A stretch of DNA of 63,321 nucleotides, from positions 1 through 63,321 of the forward strand of contig JAADVB010000092.1 in the NCBI GenBank assembly GCA_023334545.1, given 5' to 3'. Shown piece by piece: positions 52,738 through 61,118 of the stretch. A model generated the notes under the pieces. The model had not been told where the DNA came from. It saw only the letters and a list, made by a program, of their open reading frames with translations, and did no database searches. The stretch's first letter is position 1; every line of letters starts with the position of its first letter. The DNA is from Salisapilia sapeloensis (taxonomy: Eukaryota > Oomycota > Peronosporomycetes > Peronosporales > Salisapiliaceae). Made by a program: the position numbers and the translations under genes.

Positions 52738-53861
52738 TTACTTTCTTCGCAACGCTCTCGCTGTCGCTTTTTCAATTGAAAACCCTGCTTCGAGACTCGA
52801 ATCTCCTCTTTGGAGCCTGCTATCAGTATCGGCGCAACAGTACTCACTTGAAGCGATCTTGACTTCGCGACAACCGCGAGAGTCTAATGTGTAGCACACA
52901 CCGCGAGGTGTGTTGTCTTCCGTCGATCGGATGGGGGCATAGTGTGCCGTCATTTGACTTGGCAAGCACTTTCCACTACTTCCATTGACAGAGTCATCAC
53001 GATCGTCAAAGAATTTAAGAGCTGGTACCTCTCGGACAATCCGTTTACTGATGATAGATACGATTGCGGATGCTTCTGCTGGTAGCTCACAAGCCCCTAC
53101 CTTGCCGTTATGTTGATTGATTCGATTAAAAGCTTCAGTTTTAATGCTTTGCTTCCGACTACGCCACATGCGTAGAAACTTCCGAAAGGTTTCCTTCGCT
53201 TTCTCCATTTCCGTTGGCCCATGTATCATTTCCACCTCTTTCATCTTCTCGCGAGGTAACTTCTTTGCGATAGCTGCAGCTGATCGAGACGCAGAGCGTA
53301 GTTTAGCGACGTTCCTTATAGCATTTGCATTGGATGTGACATCTCGACGACGTTTCCACATAGATGAACGGGAGATGGCATCGAGTTTATCTGCCAACGT
53401 CGCTTTGCCTCGAAATTTCGAGGCGAAGAGAGAACTACCCTGATCCATTGCGTGAATACTATTCATCAGCATCTGCTGACGTTGGGAATTTGATCGTTTC
53501 GTTGCATGCGTGGAAGTCTGGGGCGGACGTCTTTGGTATTGCATGGACAATTGCCTCGCGTGATGCACCCTCGCCTTGGGTCCAAAGACAGCCGCCAATG
53601 GTGGTTGCGCAGGCCGTTGAGGGATGATCTGTACGCTGTTTGAAAGAGCGACGGCATCATCGTGCTGGTTACTTGTTCGAGTTCGTCTCGCCGAGTGCAC
53701 GTATCTACAATTGACAGATAAGTCTTCAAGTTACCAATCGTCTATGTGCACTTTCGTCGCGACGTTACGGACTTGGCTTTCTCCAATCGGCGTTCCGAAG
53801 CGCGCAGGTAGCTTTTGATCACCTCGCCAGGGTCTGACACGCCTTGTGCACCAGCTGGCAT
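52738..53861 (-). CDS. Basic low-complexity protein, unknown function
   Basis: Exons 53861-53752 and 53704-52738 (intron 47 nt) encode 358 aa. The start was chosen because it gives MPAGAQGVSDPGEVIKSYLRASERRLEKAKSV-type helical sequence in frame with the long second exon, which itself has no ATG at its beginning. The second exon is Arg/Ser/Lys-rich with several predicted helices, one with EMEKAKETFRKFLRMWR. It contains scattered cysteines at the C-terminus. No domain is recognised. A GTGAGT donor at ~52846 is followed only by acceptors that would give a ~30-nt intron, so I read through it. Confidence 0.65.
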
Positions 53862-54250
53862 TGGGCAGTCGTGCACCAGCACCGTGGGACGTCACTTGTC
53901 GCCACAAATCTTAAAATAGCAAGTACAAACGCAGCACTGCACATCTTATCTTAAAATACAGAAACCTTTCTATTCGACGTTTACTCTAGTTCTACGAGTT
54001 ACTGGGCGCAATATACATGCGAAATGTCGGTTGCAAGTAGATCTGATATGGAGATCATGCCGCTTGGATCGGTCAAGCGTGGTGTATAAAGTGAGTTCGA
54101 AAGGCCAGTTCGGTGTGTCCCAGAAAATTAATGTACGTCACTCCATCCGACTTCAAAGACCCAGACTAATTTTTATACGTCGGCAGAAAAGAACCATTTC
54201 ATCATCTCTGCCTTGCGCCCACCAGACTGTTCTTAGACGACAAGTCGTGC
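53862..54250. other. 390-bp divergent spacer, possible upstream exon
   Basis: This lies between the basic protein (minus) and the KSVRF protein (plus). A plus-strand ATG at 54024 opens M-S-V-A-S-R-S-D-M-E and reaches a stop at 54090; a neighbouring frame reads VVYKVSSKGQFGVSQKIN near 54079-54132 with good-looking splice sites around it. This may be an upstream exon of the gene that follows, but no join I tried gives a clean frame. Confidence 0.35.
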
Positions 54251-55393
54251 ATGCAGACGGAGACGAGAATGACGAGTATGGATACGACGGACATGCAAGC
54301 AGACACTTCGTATGCGCACGAAAATGCCCATGAACCGACGCTGGCAGGCGGTCAAGTCACACATACCAGCAGGTTCGATGGAAGCACGGATGTCGTTGAA
54401 GACCTCGACGACGAGGATGACGACGAGAACGAACTACAGTCATACTTGATCAAACCCATGTCTTCCCAACTAGCCGTTTGTCCCGTGGACGACATTGGCG
54501 TGGAAGAGGAAAAGCGCCGAAGACGAGTGCAGCCGAACAATTCTTTACACCACAGCAGCTCTTATAACGATGTTAGCAGCCTATCTCAGTCCTTCCCAGG
54601 CAGCACACTATCTAGACAGTCCATAGTGGGGCCTCGGTCTCCGCCAGGTCCTGCCACGGATGCCATTCAGGGTAATGCGAACGGTCTTTCGACGCCTGCT
54701 CCGAAAGGACGAGACATCACCGCGCTCCGGCATCAATACTGGAGTCAATTGGGCTTCAACCTGTCTCGAAGCGATGTCGAGCGGTCTACACGACACCGAC
54801 GTGAGCGTCGACAAGGATATATGGCAAAGTTGAACGATTTGGAGGACGAAAAGGGACCTTGGGGGTTCTCCAAGTTGTTCTCTAGCTGGTACAAAGCACC
54901 ATCGGATGAGGACGCGGCCGAACCAAAGGATGAGCATAGTGACACGAGTACAAGCACCCACAGTAGTGAAGCGAGTACTTCGAAAAAGAGTGTTCGGTTC
55001 CATGATGAAGCCGAGATGTTTTTCATTCCGATGGCGAAAGAGTATTCTCGTCGCCAACGATCGTATCTGTGGCCTACTCGAGAGGAATTTATCACCATGG
55101 TAGAGCGTAATCTAGACGCAGTGTATGACGAGATGGAGCGCGAGTATGAGGAACAATTGCGTGCAGAGGAGTTAGAAAAAGCAGCCATGGAAGAAGAAGA
55201 GATGCGGCAACGACAAGTGGAAGCTGCTGCAAGGCACGTGCAGATGCAACGCAACTTGGTCAATACCAAGGAAAGCGTCCCGACCTTAGCGTTGAATCCG
55301 CAGCATACACAAGTGAAGCTAACACCTCGAGCACGTACTTCCCATGACCTTCGATTTAAGTACCTCAAGCATCTAGGTATAAAGAACCAGTAG
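54251..55393 (+). CDS. KSVRF-motif protein, stramenopile-type, unknown function
   Basis: The frame encodes 380 aa from the ATG at 54251. The N-terminal half is acidic and Ser/Pro-rich and appears disordered. Residues 236-240 are KSVRF, fitting the protein-phosphatase-1 docking motif [RK]-x-[VI]-x-F, followed by FFIPMAKEYSRRQRSYLWPTREEF, a pattern (VRF...IP...LW.T..EF) I recall as widespread in stramenopile proteins. The C-terminal third is a Glu/Arg-rich coiled coil. A PP1-regulatory role is inferred only. An upstream exon is possible, as noted for the preceding spacer. Confidence 0.7.
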   Translation: MQTETRMTSMDTTDMQADTSYAHENAHEPTLAGGQVTHTSRFDGSTDVVEDLDDEDDDENELQSYLIKPMSSQLAVCPVDDIGVEEEKRRRRVQPNNSLHHSSSYNDVSSLSQSFPGSTLSRQSIVGPRSPPGPATDAIQGNANGLSTPAPKGRDITALRHQYWSQLGFNLSRSDVERSTRHRRERRQGYMAKLNDLEDEKGPWGFSKLFSSWYKAPSDEDAAEPKDEHSDTSTSTHSSEASTSKKSVRFHDEAEMFFIPMAKEYSRRQRSYLWPTREEFITMVERNLDAVYDEMEREYEEQLRAEELEKAAMEEEEMRQRQVEAAARHVQMQRNLVNTKESVPTLALNPQHTQVKLTPRARTSHDLRFKYLKHLGIKNQ

Positions 55394-55623
55394 CCGGGAT
55401 AGAGCTATATATTGTCATAAATACAACATCAAGTGGGTCCGACCAGATGATTGGTTGAAACTCTTTCTTTTGGACAAGTGGAGATACGATCTTGGACGTC
55501 CTGATCGATCGACCGCCGACCTCTGCCGCTCGTCTCTGCTGTCCATGGAACCATTGGCGTCCCAATCTAGTCCACGTATATCTCTCTTGACCACGCTCAC
55601 TACATAGTATACTCACGGAAGCG

Positions 55624-57756
55624 ATGATAGACTCGACTTCTGCAACGAAAAAGAAGCGTCGACGTCGGAAGCGGAACGCCGAAGCGCCGTCCACGATGTC
55701 TTCTCAGGGTGCCCCAAACGGCTCCTGGCGACCCAAGCCAAAGGACGCCGACGCTGGTGCACACGGACATGAAGAAGGCGACGATATGAAGAACATGAAG
55801 GGGCCATCCGACGTTTCGGGCGATACGACTGCCAACGTCTCGAATGGTCCAAAGTCGCGCATGAAGCATGCTTTAATGGATGGAGGGAAATCGACGCCAC
55901 CACCTAATGTCCATGAGATGAAAAGCAGCACGGATGTCGAAGACATGGAGGACTTCTATTCATCTGAAAGCGATGAAGAAGACGATGAAAGTTATAAAGC
56001 AGGAGGGTACCATCCCGTCTCGATCGGAGAGATGTACCACGATAGATTTCAGGTCCGATCCAAGCTCGGGTGGGGTCATTTCTCGACTGTGTGGGAATGC
56101 CTCGACACATCCACAGGTCGATCGGTCGCGATGAAAGTCCAGAAAAGTGCTCGACACTACACGGAAGCTGCACGAGACGAGATCGAGCTTCTAGAGTGCG
56201 TTCGAAAGACGGCCGAGAAGGAAGGAGTTGATGACACACGCATCGTCTCGTTAGTCGACTCGTTCGAACACAAGGGACCGCATGGCGTTCATACGTGCAT
56301 GGTCTTTGAAATGCAAGGCGATAATCTATTAACTCTGATTAAGTACTATGACTACAGAGGTGTACCGATGCCTCTAGTGAAACGCCTGGCAAAAGACATG
56401 CTCCAAGGACTCTCTTTCTTACATGCCAAGTGCCAGATCATCCACACGGACTTGAAACCAGAGAACGTCCTTCTCTCCCACCATATGCCGCAGCTACCTC
56501 GACTACGTCGATCCGACTTTCGCAGGACAAACCAGTTGGACGACAGTATGTCCAAACTCCAGCTCTCGGACATTTCCAGCAGTGAGATGTTGCTATCGAA
56601 CTTTGCCAATAGCGACGATGAAGAAGAGGTAGAGACTTCGACTAGTGTTGAAGTAAAGAGTGGAAATGCGAAGCCAGAAGATAAGTCGTGGGTACGTCTG
56701 CCACCGGAATTTGCAGCTCGGATCATGGTCGTCATCCCAGATACGAGTGACGTGCAGGCGAAACACAAGGACGTCGAGTACACGCTCGCTGTAGGCGAAG
56801 AGAAGACTCAGACGTCTTTCGTCCTCCGGTACGTGGACCGTGTTGCGCAGGACATGCTTGCTAGTCTACATGGCTGTCTCCTTCCTCTTCTCGACCAAGA
56901 GGACCTTTCGATTGCCATCAACCTCCCATCGTCTGCCAAGAAGCTCAAACTATGGCGATTGGAGCTAGATGCGAGGTATCTCTTCCAAGTCCTTTGCCAT
57001 CTCGAGAAGACACTGCCCGGATTGTCCTTCTTGACCCTCTCCAATCAATCGAAAGTAGCTCTTCCTGGATTCTACCTGCCTCCAGGAGACACCGACAAGA
57101 GCGACACGTCGAGCCTTATGATCCAAGGTGTCTCTCTCACGGCATTTGGAAAAGAGGAGAAAATCCCACCACTCAAGCCACTGTCGAGTCGATTGGAGCG
57201 ATGGCATAGAAGGCTAGATGCGATCGCTAAAGGTCATGTATTCGATCCGCTCGAGCTACGAGCCAAGATATGCGACCTCGGAAACGCTTGTTGGACGTAT
57301 CGACACTTTACGGAAGACATTCAGACCCGACAGTATCGAAGTCCAGAAGTGATTCTAGGCAAGCGATACGACACGTCTGCCGACTTGTGGTCCATGGCGT
57401 GCTTTCTCTTTGAATTACTGACGGGCGACTTGCTCTTCGATCCTAAGAGCGGACGAAATTTCAATCGAGATGAAGACCATTTAGCGCAGATGATGGAGTT
57501 ACTAGGACGCATGCCACGGACGTTGACGCTTAGTGCAAAGGACGCAAAAAAGTTTTTCAATCGCAAGGGCGAATTGAAGCGCATTCGGAATTTAAAGTTC
57601 TGGGACTTGGAAAGTGTCCTCAAGGACAAGTACAAGTTTGAAGCGATAGATGCTAAGATGCTGGCGTCTTTCTTGAGCCCGATGCTTCAACACGACCCAG
57701 CCAAGCGTGCTTCGGCGGACGAATGCCTAGAGCACCCGTGGCTTGATACCGAGTAG
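55624..57756 (+). CDS. SRPK: SR protein kinase (SRPK)
   Basis: This single exon encodes 710 aa. SRPKs phosphorylate Arg/Ser repeats of splicing factors. The N-terminal 130 residues are basic then acidic. The kinase starts near 141: LGWGHFSTVWEC, VAMKVQKS, HTDLKPENVLL (274-284), then a ~260-residue spacer (to ~546), then CDLGNACW and TRQYRSPEVILG, DLWSMACFLFELLTGDLLFDP and the C-terminal HPWL. A split kinase domain is the hallmark of SRPKs, but this spacer is partly folded-looking (ordered hydrophobic pattern between 375 and 470) rather than simply charged. The start is the first ATG in frame. The RS-tailed WW-FF protein in the same window is a plausible type of substrate. Confidence 0.95.
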   Translation: MIDSTSATKKKRRRRKRNAEAPSTMSSQGAPNGSWRPKPKDADAGAHGHEEGDDMKNMKGPSDVSGDTTANVSNGPKSRMKHALMDGGKSTPPPNVHEMKSSTDVEDMEDFYSSESDEEDDESYKAGGYHPVSIGEMYHDRFQVRSKLGWGHFSTVWECLDTSTGRSVAMKVQKSARHYTEAARDEIELLECVRKTAEKEGVDDTRIVSLVDSFEHKGPHGVHTCMVFEMQGDNLLTLIKYYDYRGVPMPLVKRLAKDMLQGLSFLHAKCQIIHTDLKPENVLLSHHMPQLPRLRRSDFRRTNQLDDSMSKLQLSDISSSEMLLSNFANSDDEEEVETSTSVEVKSGNAKPEDKSWVRLPPEFAARIMVVIPDTSDVQAKHKDVEYTLAVGEEKTQTSFVLRYVDRVAQDMLASLHGCLLPLLDQEDLSIAINLPSSAKKLKLWRLELDARYLFQVLCHLEKTLPGLSFLTLSNQSKVALPGFYLPPGDTDKSDTSSLMIQGVSLTAFGKEEKIPPLKPLSSRLERWHRRLDAIAKGHVFDPLELRAKICDLGNACWTYRHFTEDIQTRQYRSPEVILGKRYDTSADLWSMACFLFELLTGDLLFDPKSGRNFNRDEDHLAQMMELLGRMPRTLTLSAKDAKKFFNRKGELKRIRNLKFWDLESVLKDKYKFEAIDAKMLASFLSPMLQHDPAKRASADECLEHPWLDTE

Positions 57757-57888
57757 GCGTTTGCACAATTGTAGTAGAGACAAAGAAACAATATATTTGT
57801 CTTGATGCTACTTGCTTTTGCCAGGAATAGATTTAAGTGCCTATGTATAGATTCTCGATTCCCTTCCTCCTTCAGTTTCTCCACGAAC

Positions 57889-59016
57889 ATGATGGCGACA
57901 CCGTCGTCACCTCCTTTAGGACTGGTGGAAGATGAAGTGAGTGCCTTCAAGAGCGCTTTTGATACATTTGAGCAGGATGATTCCGGTCGAGTGTCCATCC
58001 ACTGCATCCCGGAATTACTAGAAAGAGCTGGATTTGGAGCGTCAGAAGAATTGATTCGGAAGGTGGAGGAAAATGCAGAGAACGAAAACATCTCGTTCGA
58101 TGACTTGCTTGCGGTCATCCAGGCACAAAAGTTGGAAGGAACATCGCAAAATGGCGAGTTCCATACTGGACCGGACCCAAAGGTGATGGAATTCATCAGT
58201 ATCCTGGAGGAGTATCGACTAAAGTGCGAGGAAGACGGAAACTACCTAGAGGCACAGCGAGCGGACACCCAGCTTACAGCATTGCGTCGACAAGAGTTCA
58301 AGAGGCAGTCGAAAGCTATAAAGGCTCGGCAGATTGCTGAGCGCCAGGACATTCAGATTGCCCATAACATGCAGTTCAATGACTTTAATAAGGCATGGGA
58401 TCAGTACCTGGAAGAGTATGATCGTATGGCCAAAGCATATGTAAAACAGCTAACGGACAAACATGCACACGACTTGCTTGAGCTGCAGCAGAAACTGCAG
58501 CAAGAGGTAGTCGAGCGACCACCAAAGTTTTCGAAGGAGTTGATTGAGTGGAGACGGAGGCAGCATCGGCTAGCACAGCAGAAAGCGTATGCAGAGGCAC
58601 AGAAGATCAAGAAGATTGCTGACGAGATTGAACAAAATGAGCGATCCAAACTAGGAGACGATTACCGTCTTGTGGCACAGCGAAAGGAGGATAAATTGAG
58701 GCAGCATCAGAGAGCAGAGCTTGGTGCGTTACTGAAACGCATCGATGGGCGACGGAAGGAGCATCTAAAGCAGCGCCAGCTCGACTCGAAACGCTTGCTC
58801 CAGCGAAATAGGAACGTCCAATCTGTCTTGGAATCGAAGCAGACACTTGAGTCTACGAAGACGCTGCAGGACATTCGGACAAGCTTACTACCAAGAGAGC
58901 GAACAGTTCCGAAAGGTGTCCATAATGTCATTCCACCTGAAGCACGCGTAGTTCGAAGTAAAAAGCGCCTCAACCAAGCGGGCACCGATTCACCTGTTCT
59001 CTCAGGATCACCATAG
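57889..59016 (+). CDS. EF-hand-like and coiled-coil protein, unknown function
   Basis: The frame encodes 375 aa from the ATG at 57889; an upstream in-frame ATG at 57802 would add 29 residues. The first ~85 residues look like an EF-hand pair (FEQDDSGRVSIHCIPELLERAGF; NISFDDLLAVI) with incomplete ligands. The remainder is one long charged helix (EYRLKCEEDGNYLEAQRAD, AHNMQFNDFNKAWDQYLEEYDR). The latter pattern (helix with YLEA and FNKAWD) is similar to coiled-coil proteins I associate with cilia or centrosomes, but I cannot name the family. Confidence 0.75.
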   Translation: MMATPSSPPLGLVEDEVSAFKSAFDTFEQDDSGRVSIHCIPELLERAGFGASEELIRKVEENAENENISFDDLLAVIQAQKLEGTSQNGEFHTGPDPKVMEFISILEEYRLKCEEDGNYLEAQRADTQLTALRRQEFKRQSKAIKARQIAERQDIQIAHNMQFNDFNKAWDQYLEEYDRMAKAYVKQLTDKHAHDLLELQQKLQQEVVERPPKFSKELIEWRRRQHRLAQQKAYAEAQKIKKIADEIEQNERSKLGDDYRLVAQRKEDKLRQHQRAELGALLKRIDGRRKEHLKQRQLDSKRLLQRNRNVQSVLESKQTLESTKTLQDIRTSLLPRERTVPKGVHNVIPPEARVVRSKKRLNQAGTDSPVLSGSP

Positions 59017-59215
59017 TTCGCATTGCTTTAAAATATAAACATTCGCATTCAGTAGATCCATGCAGGGTGTGCTTACATATTGTCATTGAGGTAATAATGA
59101 ATAGCACTTGTAGTTTAAATCTAATGAATCCGATGATCAAAGCCGTTGCGGATAGTACATCAGTTTTGTTAAGCAATGACCCATCTAATTTAACTTATAG
59201 ATAAAAACGGACATA

Positions 59216-59629
59216 ATGATGGAGACGAATGCCGGGCGTGGTAGAAGCAGGTTGCTCGAATACCATCCGTCCATGTCCTTGCTCGATGGCCCAGTGTCAA
59301 TCAGTCAATTGCTTTCAGAACTGGATGAAGCACCTCCTCCAACTCAGCTGCATCTTGAAGACGTACTCCGAACTCGTCAGAGTGTATGGACCAAGGTGCA
59401 GCTACTCGCATCTTCTCTGAAAGATAGTGCAGAGTATAAGAATGAGTATAGTACGCTCAGCCAGCTTTTGAATCTTCACGAGAAGTGCCATGAAAAGGAA
59501 GCCCACGTACGAACTTTACACATCGCGATGCTACAGGAAGCTCAAACACGATCGAAGTCTGCCATACAACCAAAAACAGAAATAGAAGTAGAGAATCCAA
59601 ACGAAGATGCTACAAAAGTAGTTGAGTAG
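59216..59629 (+). CDS. Small helical protein, unknown function
   Basis: The frame encodes 137 aa without introns. After a Gly/Arg-rich start come two predicted helices (SVWTKVQLLASSLKDSAEY; LLNLHEKCHEKEAHVRTLHIAMLQEAQ) and an acidic tail. No domain is recognised. It is a plausible gene by length, start and codon composition, lying 200 bp after the preceding stop on the same strand, but it lacks independent support. Confidence 0.5.
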   Translation: MMETNAGRGRSRLLEYHPSMSLLDGPVSISQLLSELDEAPPPTQLHLEDVLRTRQSVWTKVQLLASSLKDSAEYKNEYSTLSQLLNLHEKCHEKEAHVRTLHIAMLQEAQTRSKSAIQPKTEIEVENPNEDATKVVE

Positions 59630-59769
59630 CGTTTATATTATAAACTCATACATGACAATTTATCCTGCAAGTTCCTATACTCGTGACAGCCGAACCGATA
59701 TATTTGTGTCCAATGCACACTTGGTACATATTTTAATCAATATTGAAATGAGGCACAAAATGAGACAGA

Positions 59770-61026
59770 ATGCCAAGTTTGACAAGGAAGCAGCGGATGA
59801 TGAAGAGGCAGCGAGACCGATGGGCATCCGACTCTGATTCGGACCAAGAAGCACGACCGAAGAAGAAAATAGAAGCAGACACTAAGCCATCGGATACAGT
59901 AGAAACTGCGCCATCAGCACCATCAGATCATCCATTCGCAGCGTCTGACGGAGGTCCAGTGAGTGTTCCTGTCCTATCACCGTCCTCTGTCCCCAATCAA
60001 GAGTCAATTGCAAAACCCATATCGAACCACACAGTTCCGCGGCTTTGGGAGAGCTGTCGAAGTGTCGAGAGCTATGCAAGGATCGGGCGTATAGACGAAG
60101 GTACGTATGGTGTCGTGTCGAAAGCCAAGGACAAAGAGACTGGTGCTATTGTCGCTTTGAAGCAAGTCAAGCTAGAGGTAGGCAACGTTACGCAGGAAGG
60201 ATTTCCGATCACTGCGTTACGAGAGACGAACGTCTTGCTCGCGTTAGACCACCCAAACATTATTAAAGTGCGAGAAGTGGTGGTCGGATCGACTCCGGAT
60301 AAAATCTACATGGTCATGGACTACGCCTCAAACGACCTCAAGACCATTCTATCGACCAAAGTGCAGCATCCTTTTCTACAAAGTGAGTCCAAGTACCTCA
60401 TTAAATGCGTGCTGCAAGCTGTCGGCCACATGCATCGAAACGGTTTCATCCATCGAGACTTGAAAACCAGCAATCTCTTGTACGATTCCCAAGCCTACCT
60501 AAAGCTTTGCGACTTTGGACTAGCTCGAAAGTATGAAAAAGTTCCGGACAAGTACACGTCTCTCGTCGTAACGTTGTGGTATCGAGCCCCAGAACTCCTT
60601 TTAGGAGAAACAACGTACTCGACTGCTGTTGACATGTGGTCTGTCGGTTGTATCTTTGCCGAGATTCTTCTACGACAAGCTTTATTTCCTGGTAAAGGCG
60701 AGCTAGATCAGATGGATCGAATCTTCCGGTTGCTAGGTGCTCCGAATGAAGAGAACTGGCCTGGTGTCAACAGCCTTCCGAACGTAAATAAGTTTTCCAA
60801 TCGAAGTAAATGGCCTTCGAAGAGCCATCTGCGAGACAAATTTCCAGTGACCGCGTCTTTCATTGGAGACTCGAGCATGCTTTCTAGTACTGGCTTCGAC
60901 CTGTTATCACGGATGCTGACTTTGGATCCAAAGCAGCGGATCACGGCAGCCGAAGCGTTGGATCACCCGTTCTTTCAAGAGTCGCCAGCTCCGTTACTAC
61001 GAGAGCACATGCCGACCTTTAACTAG
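59770..61026 (+). CDS. CDK11-like: CDK11/CDK10-like kinase with PITALRE helix
   Basis: This single exon encodes 418 aa. After ~95 low-complexity residues the kinase domain begins with WESCRSVESYARIGRIDEGTYGVV, as in CDK11 and CDK10. The C-helix reads P-I-T-A-L-R-E (146-152), the signature that gave CDK9 its old name, where CDK11 has PITSLRE. Other motifs are EVVVGSTPDKIYMVMDY, IHRDLKTSNLL, CDFGLAR, VVTLWYRAPELLLG and YSTAVDMWSVGCIFAEILL. DLKTSNLL and VVTLWYRAPE point to CDK10/11 rather than CDK9. CDK11 acts in transcription and splicing. Its cyclin (L-type) is not in the window. Confidence 0.9.
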   Translation: MPSLTRKQRMMKRQRDRWASDSDSDQEARPKKKIEADTKPSDTVETAPSAPSDHPFAASDGGPVSVPVLSPSSVPNQESIAKPISNHTVPRLWESCRSVESYARIGRIDEGTYGVVSKAKDKETGAIVALKQVKLEVGNVTQEGFPITALRETNVLLALDHPNIIKVREVVVGSTPDKIYMVMDYASNDLKTILSTKVQHPFLQSESKYLIKCVLQAVGHMHRNGFIHRDLKTSNLLYDSQAYLKLCDFGLARKYEKVPDKYTSLVVTLWYRAPELLLGETTYSTAVDMWSVGCIFAEILLRQALFPGKGELDQMDRIFRLLGAPNEENWPGVNSLPNVNKFSNRSKWPSKSHLRDKFPVTASFIGDSSMLSSTGFDLLSRMLTLDPKQRITAAEALDHPFFQESPAPLLREHMPTFN

Positions 61027-61118
61027 GATCTAGAGTACTTGCGTTATAGAAAGAGAAGAATGTAAAGTTGGACAAGAAACAAACGTTGTTGGACATATGG
61101 ACATTGGAGCACTTCGCA

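Noticed and set aside
52800..52850. Perfect GTGAGT donor inside the 358-aa protein
   Set aside because: The only acceptors within reach would give introns of 28-31 nt, and the frame is open without splicing.
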